Positions 21,226 through 30,542 of a DNA stretch of 64,000 nt are shown piece by piece. The stretch covers positions 70,314,015 to 70,378,014 of the forward strand of contig CM024756.1 of the NCBI GenBank assembly GCA_014218235.1, given 5' to 3'. Made by a program: the position numbers and the translations under genes. The notes beneath the pieces were generated by a model, which made no database searches, had not been told where the DNA came from, and saw only the letters and a list, made by a program, of their open reading frames with translations. The DNA is from Colocasia esculenta (Eukaryota; Streptophyta; Magnoliopsida; Alismatales; Araceae). The stretch's first letter is position 1, and every line of letters begins with the position of its first letter.

Positions 21226-22667
21226 TGACACGGGATTTAAAAAATGGAGATGTAACACTATCCTCATAGTCCATATTAAAGTATGCATAATGATGTGGGT
21301 CCATTTTTAACAAAGCAAGCAAGCAAGTTGAACAAAGATATAAGTCAATCATTGTGGTTCAACAAGTTATGATGCTTACGTTGTTTTTAGGAGTTTCACA
21401 ATTAATTAGATGGATTGAAAAAAGTGTGTCACTCCAGGTGAGACCTTAGTTGGTAAAAGATGGAACTTCGGGTACAACTAAGCTCACCTCTCACCACGCA
21501 ACAAGATAACTAACCCGGTCAACGGAGAGGTACAACCAGCTTGTCCGCCATGAGGGAATCCACGGGTACGAAGACTTATGACGTTCCGAGAGAAGGTTTT
21601 CTAGTCCAAAGGGACGGAATGCCCAATGGAGAGCTTGCCTTCACCGGAAGGGTGTGTCGAGCCTAGGATATGAGGAAAGGAGGTCCCCCAACCGATGCAA
21701 AATTCCCTGTATGCACAAGATATAGCAAGAATGGCAAAGGGGCGTGTTTCTGTCAGCACTGTGAATCATGGCGGGTACAGTCGCTGTGACTTACAGAATT
21801 GCGTCTAGTCACCTGACCGCAGATCTGAAAGCCCCAGGAGGCTGTCAGTGCGTGGGCGGTCCCTGTGGATAGACTGCTGACACGAATGCGTCGGCCTTTG
21901 CCTCCGCGACACAAATTGCAAACGCATCGGCTTTAGCCGCCGCGAAAACAAAGTGAAACATGTTCGGTGAAGTGGACGCGTTATAAACGCATCCTCTGTA
22001 TCGGATGCGATTCCGAAGGCAACCAGAGGAAAGAAAAAAGTGCAGGAAATAGGAGATGTAATATATATATAAATGAAACACATAAGCATGAAACATAGTA
22101 TAAAGCAGGAAAAAGAAGGAGGGGCACGTGAAAGTGCCAAGGAAAGTGCCACGTGGGGCACGGAGGAGGGGGGGGGGTAATCAACAGGAAAAGCAAGGAG
22201 GGGGGGGGTTTAATAGGTAATAAATGCACTGTCCTTAGCCGTAGGCTTTAGGGTTTGACATTAAAACCGTGTGGCTCGGCGGACGCAATTCAAAGATCCA
22301 CCATGACTCGACGTACGGGCGTTCTTGAGTGCGGCGACTTTAGGTCCAGGGCCTAATCGCGATGGCCATGGTGACGTGATTCCAATTGGAGCATGTTCCA
22401 AAAGGCGGATAACGAGCATAATCACATCCACCAGACCGGACGCATTTTGGCTGCCTTCATAAACGCGTCCGCCATACTTGAACTGACTTGAAAATGATGC
22501 CCACGACCTCCGGCCAACCTTGGAAATGGAGGGGAAGCACCGAGGAGGAATGGGGTGATCCAAGAATGATTGGGAAACTGCTCTTGCAAGGCAAAAGGAG
22601 GGCCATTTATGGCATTATGGCGCAATATGAAATTTGCTCGCGGTGTAGTCGAATTCGCATGTCTACA
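21226..22667 (-). mobile_element. gyE-type LTR, right copy
   Basis: Minus-strand LTR running from TGTAGACATG (22667) to about CCGTGTCA (21226). 22220-22667 matches 6974-7424. 21525-21620 shares the block GGTACAACCAGCTYRTC ... GGGAATCCACGG with chrA LTRs (44676 and 63790), so the U5-side segment is common to both families. A CpG-rich cluster (21890-22010) and the G-box word at 22146-22161 lie upstream. It ends exactly where chrB-minus pol is interrupted (22668). gag starts only 14 bp beyond the inferred 3' edge with no visible tRNA primer site, so the left edge may be wrong or the LTR may be a separate insertion. Confidence 0.55.
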
Positions 22668-23209
22668 CTGCTCAGGCGGTAACCTAGGTAGATCCTCAGG
22701 AAAGACATCAGAAAACTCACAAACAACATGTACATCAAAGATTGACAGCCCTCTAGGTTCCAAAGAACAAACGGAAGCAAGATATGCTACACAACCATCA
22801 CGGATCAAATGACGAGCTCTACAGAAAGAAATAAAAGGTCGATGGGTAGACCAGATACCTCGGAAAGAAAAGACGAGCATTCCAAGTATATCAAACCGCA
22901 CGGTCTTCCACTGACAATCCACCACAGTTGAGTGAGCCTCCAACCAGTCCATGCCAAGGATGACATCAAAGTCATGAAGTTGCAACACGTAGAACCTGGC
23001 TGGCAACTGGTGTCCCTAGACCTCACTATGACACCCTCAAGGTAACTGAAAGAATGCATGTAATCACCGGATGGAAGATCAACCATCACGACGCACTGCC
23101 TCTCAGAGGTGTGATGAACGAGCCACTCGTAAAACTCCTCGGAAGCAAGTAAAGAGAAGCACTGGGATCAACCAGAACATGAGCAGCTCTACCAAGGATA
23201 GGTAAGTAC
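22668..23209 (-). pseudogene. pol: chrB-minus protease and start of RT, truncated
   Basis: Minus-strand continuation of the chrB-minus gag. Motifs: FYVLQLHDFDVILGMDWLEA (about 23000-22940), the C-terminal part of a gypsy aspartic protease, and EFSDVFPEDLPRLPPE (about 22715-22670), the linker that opens the RT domain. The N-terminal protease part with the DSG active site is frameshifted near 23090-23200. Coding stops at 22668, where the gyE LTR begins mid-codon; RT, RNase H, integrase and the 3' LTR are absent. The equivalent plus-strand region is 40010-40600. Confidence 0.8.
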
Positions 23210-24712
23210 CTACGACCAGGTTGACGCCTCGGCCTCCTCCCTGGTGAGAGCCATCACACGACCACGTTGCGGCACCTGCTGGGCTGCGGCGGCTGCTGGT
23301 GCTGCGGAAACTCCTGTTGTTGGTGGTAGTACGGCTGAAACTGCTGAGGCTGCTGATACTGCTAGAACTGCTGAGGCTGCTACTGGTAATACCCCTGCTA
23401 CTACTGACGGGGTGCTGTTGCAATGGAGGGTACTGGTACTGCGGCAACTACTAAGTGTACTGCATGGCTGTTGTGGCTGCTGGACTTGCACCATCAGGCA
23501 ATTCCTATTGAAGGCCTGGTAAACACAAGTGAAACAACCACCTCTTGCCTGCCCTACTTGGCTCCATGCTGGACTGACTGCTCTACAAATCTCAACTGAC
23601 GCTTCTGCTTCCGCTCTGTCCACCTCTGCGAGTGGTCATCTACCTGAACTTCGAGTGCAGACCGGAACTACCCGATTCCGAAGAAGCGGAGAGGAAGAAG
23701 TCGCACACACGACTACCAGGGGGACGCTGGTCGGGGTGGTTCTAGAGGAAGCTCCTCCCTGCTGCTGCTGGGGCTGCTAGGCCTCTCTCTCCAAGGCAGT
23801 GGCCTTAGCCACCACCACTCCAAGGTGGCACACATATGAGCGGTCACGCCCCATCATAAATTTGGCCTCAGTCCTGCAATAAACCTCTCTGCACAAGCCT
23901 GCTCACTGCTGGCCACATGGGGAACATGCCTCAACAACCAGACGAAACCTTGATGATACTAAGCAGCTGTCATATCACCCTGAGCCAACTCATGAAACTG
24001 ATTTCGTCTCTCACATCGAGCATAGTCAGGAAAGTACTCGCTATGGGAGACCTCCAGAACTGGCCAAGAAACGTGACCCAATTGCTGCTCTGGGAAGTGT
24101 GTCTGCCTTTGAACTCTCCACCACTCATGGGCTAGTCCCTTGAGCTGATATAATGCCAATCTTACATGATCCTCCTCGGCGCACTCCATGGTCTCGAATG
24201 TACACTCCAACTCGTGAGTCCAACTCTTAGCCCTATCTGGGTCGTAGTCACCGAAGAACGTCAATGGTCAAAGACGCAAGAATCTCTCCAAGAGAGCGGT
24301 CCTATCCTCAGTCCACTACTATCCTCGTCCTATCGGCTCAGGTACTCCTAGTACTCGACGCCTGCTGAACTACTGGCTGCTCTACCTACGGATCTGCCTA
24401 TTGCTTTGGTACTGCCATGGGAGGTACTAGCAGCTGACCTCCCACTGCTATCTGCTCTAGCTGCCATGTCCTATGAAGCATGGCCCTGAAGAACTGCTCG
24501 GCCATGGGGAACCAATCCCCATACCGCTGTGGTGGGGGCTGGTACTACAGCTGCTGCTGCTCGCCCGCTGCTGCTGCTGCCGCTGCCTCCTAAGGCTATG
24601 CCATAGACTCTTCCACCAACACATCCCCCTGAACCTGACCCTGCATAGGCATATCTGACTCACCCTGCTACTCCATCAGCTCTCTGGTCTGCCTATGCCT
24701 GCGCGGAGCCAT
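23210..24712 (-). pseudogene. gag: chrB-minus gag
   Basis: Start codon at 24712 (MAPRRHRQTRELMEQQ), the same start as chrB-plus at 27603. Q/A/P-rich N-terminus with CAG-type runs, then the capsid core at about 24264-23960: FFGDYDPDRAKSWTHELE, LALYQLKGLAHEWW, followed in another frame by QACAERFIAGLRP near 23905-23870. A degenerate CCHC knuckle GGCFTC...NRNC lies near 23540-23500, then an alanine/serine-rich tail. Several stops and frameshifts. Because sirC is absent here, the stretch near 23770 is a natural empty-site comparison for the sirC insertion in chrB-plus. Confidence 0.85.
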
Positions 24713-24834
24713 ATCTTGCACGGCACACAACCAACAAGGTTATGACACTAGCTCGGGCGGCTAGCAATGTACTTGTACTACTGTTGGGACTTAATGTTGC
24801 AGTTTAAATCCACTACAAGTCCTGTTAGACTCCA

Positions 24835-24846
24835 GCTCTGATACCA
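24835..24846 (-). promoter_or_regulatory. chrB-minus primer-binding site
   Basis: TGGTATCAGAGC on the minus strand, an exact match to the plant initiator tRNA-Met 3' end, two bases from the LTR. Confidence 0.9.
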
Positions 24847-24848
24847 AC

Positions 24849-27107
24849 TGTAATGACCCCGAAAACCAATCCTCAGCCTAAGACGAGGACCCGATTTTCG
24901 CAGTCGCCGCCCACGGATCTGGGGACCCAGAAGGGCTATAAACACAAGTCTAACAATATGTAAAGGAAATAAACGACAACTGCTAAACTAGGAGCACACA
25001 CATGTGGAAGCAGAAGGAGAGTGAGACCGCAACGTATCGCTCTAGGTACAGTCCCAATACACAACGAGTACAAGTAAAGAAGGGAAGAACAGAGCCCTTT
25101 GGGGCATACCCCGAGGGTGAAGTACACACTAAAGGGGGAAACCATTGCTAACTACGGGGACGACGACTACCACCCCCCTCCTCCGCCTGACGCGCGCCCT
25201 GCTACTGCTGAGAAGTCTCACCTGGAAAAGGAGGCGATGAGCTTCACAATACAAGCTCAGTAAGACTACCAATCTCCTACTGGCCTAACAGTGGGAAAGA
25301 ATATATATAAACAAAGTAATGACAACAGTTATATATATATTCTTAACTACACAAGAAGTGCGAAAGCAAAGCTGATTAACTAGCATTGGTACGGAAAGAC
25401 ACTGCGATTGGAAACTCCATGCGACCTGCACGTTGGGACCACCACACGGTGGCAACACAGACAGAAGAACTCTACTTGGTCAAGAGACACTAGCTACGGA
25501 AACCACTACACTAGTCAACCAGTCAGGAGCATCCATTGACGTCTTACCCTCGACCTAGGTCAAGACCTCCACGTCTCGTCAGAGTGGGGGCAGGAACACA
25601 AGTGACCACAACAGTAACCGCTGTAGTCTGGCCAGACTACGGTACCATGCCTAGCCTCTCTAGGTGGTTCTGGGGCCACAAAGAGCAAGGCAGTGACAAG
25701 AAGGACTAACTGGCCTACGCTGGGAAGAACTCCAATGACTCGGCGTTCAAGACCAACCAAGAGAGCTCTGCAAATGACTCAACGCCGCTGTCCTAACCAC
25801 TGTTTTCCCCTCCGCTCCAGAGTTCGTGAATCGAGCACGCCCATCACCTGGAGCACTCCCTCAACGGGCGTACGGGGACGGGGGGTCCCAGGTAAACAGT
25901 AACAACCTTAACGGACAAGCCCTTAGGTTGCTCGAGCACCGAGCGAACGACTAGTGTAGGACCGTACTAGGAACTAGCACTGGTGCCATGGGTATAGAAA
26001 GAACCGAGAACGGCGAAGACGCCATGAGAAACGGACTTCGTAAGAACTTACATGTACCTGATACTGTCGCGACACTGTCGCGATGCCAAGGCCGGCCGTG
26101 ACAATGTCGCGACGCCTCTAGTGGTTTGCAATGATGTCGCGGCATCACGACCCTCAGGCCGGTTGCGATCTCAGCCATGAGGGGTCCCGGTATTGTCCCC
26201 AAAGGACCACCCCAAAACTGGTACAAATCATACCATTCGAGAGAGGAGAGGAAGGGAAACACATAGGAAAGCATATAAATAGGCAAACTACCCTCAAACC
26301 CCACAAATCATGCATTATACATGGAGATCTACACTCAAAGGAAACCTCTCCAACGACGTGCATTGTTCTCATGCCCCACAGCCCCAATACCACGAAGAAA
26401 CAAGGATCTCAAGGGGAAGGGGAGCATGCTAGAACGAGAGGAAGACAAGGGGTCCCTACCTCAAAGAGTAGAGCGACCCGTTGGGGCCTTCACGTCAGAA
26501 TGGCCACCTCCTCCTAACTCCAAGCACTACAAGAACGTCGCTACACCTCCTCGCCACGACCACCATCAACAAGCTGGAGAACACAAGAGAGATCGGGAGA
26601 GGAAGAAGGAAGAAGGAGAAGAAGAAGAAAGGAGAGAGAAGGGGAGGGGGAAATGGGTCGCCTACCTCGATTTTGAACCAACGAGCCTAGAGATGCGATG
26701 GGTCAGGCCGGTGTGACAGCAAGCATGTCGCGACTGCCCAGCCGGTCAAAACCATGTCACGACCGCCTACCCCGGCGTGACACCAAAAGCGGTCAAACCT
26801 CAAAGACTGGGAAAACCTTAATGTGACGGCCTGCCAAGTCGCGTCAACGTCGTACGTGCCTGACACCCGACAACGCCATTCTGACAGAAAGGATAGCGGA
26901 CAGAACGGTCAGAATGAAGTTGCGTCGCCTCCAGACACCGTGACAAGGACGCGACGCCCACCCCCGTCACCATAAGAACGCGACGGCGAGGTGTGCCGCG
27001 ACCAAAGCATGTCATGACCGGCTCCTCTGGCTCGACAATGTTGCGACTAGGGGGTCCATCGCGACCATAAGGATAGGGCTAAGGGCCCGAGAGGGCCGGG
27101 TCTTACA
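24849..27107 (-). mobile_element. chrB-minus 5' LTR
   Basis: 2,259 bp; minus strand TGTAAGACCC (27107) to GGGGTCATTACA (24849). It matches the chrB-plus 3' LTR 49146-51428 throughout. The U3/R side (about 26040-27070) is packed with CpG words such as GTCGCGAC, AATGTCGCGACGCC and CATGTCGCGACTG. Its outer edge abuts a chrB-plus LTR fragment in opposite orientation at 27108. Open frames inside it on both strands are by-products. Confidence 0.88.
26050..27070. repeat. TCGCGA/GTCGCGAC CpG word cluster
   Basis: More than fifteen occurrences of CGCGAC, TCGCGA or decayed forms (CACGAC, TCACGAC, TGCGAT) in the chrB-minus LTR, irregularly spaced by 10-60 bp. Similar clusters occur in the chrB-plus LTR (49185-49530, 50080-50220), the reversed solo LTR (42040-42910) and chrA LTRs (1-150, 45165-45310, 61590-61890). 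Confidence 0.7.
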
Positions 27108-27462
27108 GGCAGGGTGCGTGTCAGGTAGAGTAGACGGGGCAGTCGTCGTCATCCCTGTAGCTAGTAGTGGGACTCCCCCTTTCCTCCGTTGTGCTTCACC
27201 CTCGGGTATGCCCCTAAGGGCTTTGTTCTTCCCCTTTGTTTAACGTACTCGTTGCGTGAGGGGACTGCACCTAGAGCATTATGCAGTAGTCTTGTCTTGT
27301 ATACTTCCGCGTGTGCTCCTAGTTTAGTAGTTGACATTTATCTCCTTTACTATTCTGTTAGACTCGTGTTATAGCCCTTCCGAGTTCCCAGATCCGTGGG
27401 CAGCGACCGCAAAAATTAGGCCCTCAGTTGGGGCCGAGGGTCAGATTCTCAGGGTCGTTACA
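27108..27462 (+). mobile_element. chrB-plus 5' LTR, truncated
   Basis: 355 bp equivalent to 51076-51428, the R/U5 end of the LTR; it ends GGGTCGTTACA at 27462. The first ~1.93 kb is missing, and the break is exactly where the chrB-minus LTR ends. The simplest reading is that chrB-minus inserted into this LTR. Confidence 0.85.
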
Positions 27463-27464
27463 GT

Positions 27465-27476
27465 TGGTGTCAGAGC
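27465..27476 (+). promoter_or_regulatory. chrB-plus primer-binding site
   Basis: TGGTGTCAGAGC, one mismatch to the initiator tRNA-Met site, two bases after the LTR. Confidence 0.88.
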
Positions 27477-27602
27477 GAAAGAGTCTAACAAGACTTGTAG
27501 TCAATTTAAACTGCAACAAGAAAGTCCCAACAGAAGTACAAGTACACTGCTAGCCACCCGAGTTAGTACCGTTAACCTTATGGGTTGTGTGTCGTGCAGG
27601 AT

Positions 27603-28559
27603 ATGGCTCCGCGTAGGCACAGACAGACTAGAGAGCTGATGAAGCAGCAAGCTGAGTCAGATATGCCAGCTCTAGGTCAGGTTCAGGACGATGTGTCAGT
27701 GGAGTAGTCTATGGCACAACCTCAGGAGGCAACGGCGCAGTAGCGGTACAGGGTGAGCAGCAGTAGTAGTGGTACCAGCCTTCACCACAGCAGTACGAGG
27801 CCTTGTTTCCCATGGCCGAAGCAATTTTTAGGGCCATGTTCCAGGGGGCATGGCAGCCTGGGCAGGCAGTAGCAGGATGACAACCACTAGTATCTCCTCT
27901 AGTGGTTCTAGAGCAGCAAGCAGACCCACCGGCACTGCAGCCAATTGTGCAGCAGACATCAGGTACTAGGAGTACCGAGCCGGTAGGGTGAGGACGTCAA
28001 TGACTGAGGACAGGACCACCCTCTTGGAGAGGTTTTTGTGTCTTCGACCCTAACGTTCTTCGGTGACTATGATCCAGATAGGGCTAAGAGTTGGACTCAT
28101 GAGTTGGAGCGTACGTTGAGACCATGGAGTGCGCTAAGGAGAATCAGGTGAGATTGGTAGTGTATCAGCTCAAGGGACCAACCCATGAGTGGTGGAGAGT
28201 TCAGAGGCAGACACACTTCCCTGGATAGAGGTTAGATCAGATTTCCTGGCAGCGATTCTTGGAGGTCTTCCACGGTGAGTATTTCCCGGATTATGCTCAA
28301 CGTGAGACGGGATAAGTTCCACAAGCTAACACAGGGGGGCATGATAGTTGCGCAATATCATAAGAAGTTCGTCCGGTTTTTTAGGCACGTTTCCCATGTG
28401 GCCAGCAACGAGCAGGCTTGTGCTGAGAGGTTCATTACAGGACTGAGGCTAGATTTGCAGGGGGCATGACCGCTCACATGTGTGCCACTTTGGGAGTGGC
28501 AGTGGCTAAGGCCACTGCCTTGAGAGAGAGGCCTAGCAGCCCAGCAGCAGCAATAGTAG
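27603..28559 (+). pseudogene. gag: chrB-plus gag, N-terminal part
   Basis: ATG at 27603 (MAPRRHRQTRELMKQQAE). Stops appear within 50 codons, several at former CAG codons. The capsid core is recognisable in pieces: FFGDYDPDRAKSWTHELE near 28055-28110 and VRFFRHVSHVASNEQACAER near 28370-28430, then FITGLRLDLQG. The sequence runs into sirC at 28560 and resumes at 39492. No intact frame longer than 64 codons remains. Its close match to 24712-23760 on the other strand identifies it. Confidence 0.85.
28555..28559 (+). repeat. sirC target duplication AGTAG, left copy
   Basis: AGTAG here and at 39487-39491 directly flank the TG...CA ends of sirC. Confidence 0.9.
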
Positions 28560-28878
28560 TGTTGGATCATTTTTATAAGTGTGAACAATCTAGAACGGGG
28601 GGCTGAATAGATCCATAACAAAACTTAGAGGAAGCATAAGCAATTAAAAAATTACTTCAGGTTAACGATCTAAACAGACTCACAATTTTACTGAACTGAT
28701 GTGAATGAGTGAATTGATGTGAGAGAAATTAGATAAGCAATGTGAATGCATAAAACCTATGCAAGCATCTAGTTGAAAATAGATTAAACCATTACACAGG
28801 AGATTTTTTAGGTGGTTTGCTCCCAGACGGAGACCTACGTCCACCCCTCACTCAAACCAAGTGAGGCTTCACTAAACG

Positions 28879-28980
28879 CTGATTCACAGCTTCAAACACC
28901 TGCTGACTCACAGCTTGAACGTTGACTCATAGCTTGCCAACCCCTGATTACAAAGCTTATCCACTGATTCACAGCTTCAA
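28879..28980 (-). repeat. GCTGATTCACAGC word array in sirC LTR
   Basis: Five units of GCTGATTCACAGCTTCAA type, each with a GCTG/CAGC stem around ATTCA or ACTCA. The partner array is 35717-35825. It occupies the same LTR place as the mini-hairpin array of sirD. Confidence 0.7.
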
Positions 28981-29654
28981 GGTTTGATAAACCTTCTCAA
29001 TCCACACACACACAGTATGGGATCAACACTCCTATCACCAGTAGGAGCACTCAATGAGTTCGGAGAAAAGTTTAAAAAGAAATAATCAAATACACAAGAA
29101 GATCAGAGTTAAGGGAAACAAATCCTAAACACCAGTCCTTCGTTTTGCCGAATTCCCTTTGGACTGTGTAATTTGAACTCTGAATCTTCAATCTTGAGAG
29201 TTGAAGGTGTGCTTTAGATCATCTTGCGCATATGCATCGTCTGGTTGTGCTTCTCAACTAATTTGATTTGAAATCCTTCAAATCAGCCCCAATTCGTGAT
29301 ACCCTATTTCAGATCTGATTTAAAGAGAATTTCGGATCTGAACTTATGCTCTTGAGTTTCTCCACGGATGCTGAACTTTGTGCTTCTGCTCTTGCACTGG
29401 CTTCCTCTTCCACCTACCTTCAGATCTTCTTCTTCTTTTCAGCTTTGTTGCTTCTTCTGTGCAAGATCCATGATGTTCTGTTTTCAAATCTGCTGCATGC
29501 ATGATTCCTCCTTCTTCCTCTGCTGCTTTTCTTCTTGATCTGCTCCTCTTTCAGCACTCCAGAGCTTTCTCTCACTACTTGGCCTTGATCCCCATGTCCT
29601 CTTGGGTGGAATCGATGAATGGCTCAAAGGATTGCTGCTTCAGATGAGATGGAG

Positions 29655-29665
29655 CTTATATAGCC
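29655..29665 (-). promoter_or_regulatory. TATA box of sirC 3' LTR
   Basis: GGCTATATAAG on the minus strand, in element orientation; the second copy is at 36499-36509. Confidence 0.7.
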
Positions 29666-29944
29666 ACTGTGCAGTCCCATGAACGTGAGAATGGTGTGCA
29701 CAAAAACCTAGAGTGCACCCAAGGCTGCCACGTGTCCAAAAGGCCTTTACCTCCTTGCCACTTGGATGAAAGGGCAATTTGGTAAATATAGCATCTCCCA
29801 TAAAGATCTCAGAAAGAGATCACAGCCGCTGGATTTTATGCTCTGCACAATTCTAGGTTTACAAAAAAAGAGTGTCAACCTACATTTCCATAGTGTTGAC
29901 ACTACTGATCAGAAATTCCAATTTCCCTTTACTGGCAGAACTCT

Positions 29945-30275
29945 AGTGTCGACCTGATCAACAGACAAAGTCGACTCCTGAGAATATCTCCAAAACTAGT
30001 TCACTGGATGACAACTAGTGTCGACCTTACTCTCAGCTAGTGTCGACTTACTGGCAGCTTGTTCTTAGGAACTTGCTGAGCAGAATGGTAGAGTTGACCT
30101 TACTGTCAAGTAGTGAAGACCTGACTGTGACTTTTTTTTCAGAAGCTTGCTGGGCAATCTGGTAGTGTCGACCTATCTGTCAAGTAGTGTCGACCTGACT
30201 GTGACTTTTTTTTCAGAAGCTTGCTGGGCAGTCTGGTAGTGTCGACCTATCTGTCAAGTAGTGTTGACACTATTT
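29945..30275. repeat. TAGTGTCGACCT array in sirC LTR
   Basis: About ten AGTGTCGACC words or variants, partly within a duplicated ~65-bp unit (30120-30185 and 30185-30250: TGTGACTTTTTTTTCAGAAG ... GGTAGTGTCGACCTATCTGT). Partner: 38900-39225. Confidence 0.75.
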
Positions 30276-30527
30276 TGACAAAACTTGGCAAACCTGTAAA
30301 TATGAAGAGTGGACCATCAAAACATGTCATTATTAGTAAAATATGAAACATTAAGCATAAAGAACATGTTGTTGTTATCATTGTAATATGTGCAATATGT
30401 CATCATCAAAATCAAAGTGTGAGTGTTTGGACAACATTCACAACCAAATGTTTTAGTCATCATTAAAATCAAAGTATGAGAGTGTAGACATCATTAATAT
30501 GTCATCATCAAAACACACAACTCAACA

Positions 30528-30542
30528 ATCTCCCCCTTTTTG
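30528..30542 (-). promoter_or_regulatory. sirC polypurine tract
   Basis: Minus strand AAAAAGGGGGAGATT ending at the LTR. Further tracts on the same strand: 30725-30738, 30781-30796, 30877-30886, 30897-30909, 31026-31035 and 32388-32399. Confidence 0.88.

Larger units (their letters stand above)
28560..30527 (-). mobile_element. sirC 3' LTR
   Basis: TGTTGGATC...ACTCAACA on the plus strand. It holds a hairpin-word array (28879-28980), a TATA box (29655-29665), a GTCGAC array (29945-30275) and ATGTCATCAT words (30390-30515). The uninterrupted sequence CCACTGTGCAGTCCC at 29668-29682 shows the pre-insertion state of the sirG site in the other LTR. Confidence 0.92.

Noticed and set aside
26272..26286. 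TATAAATAG on the plus strand in the chrB-minus LTR
   Set aside because: It is opposite to the direction of the element and not conserved in the chrB-plus LTR.
26131..26716. Overlapping plus-strand frames of 128 and 131 codons
   Set aside because: They run antisense through the chrB-minus LTR and are not kept open in the other chrB LTRs.
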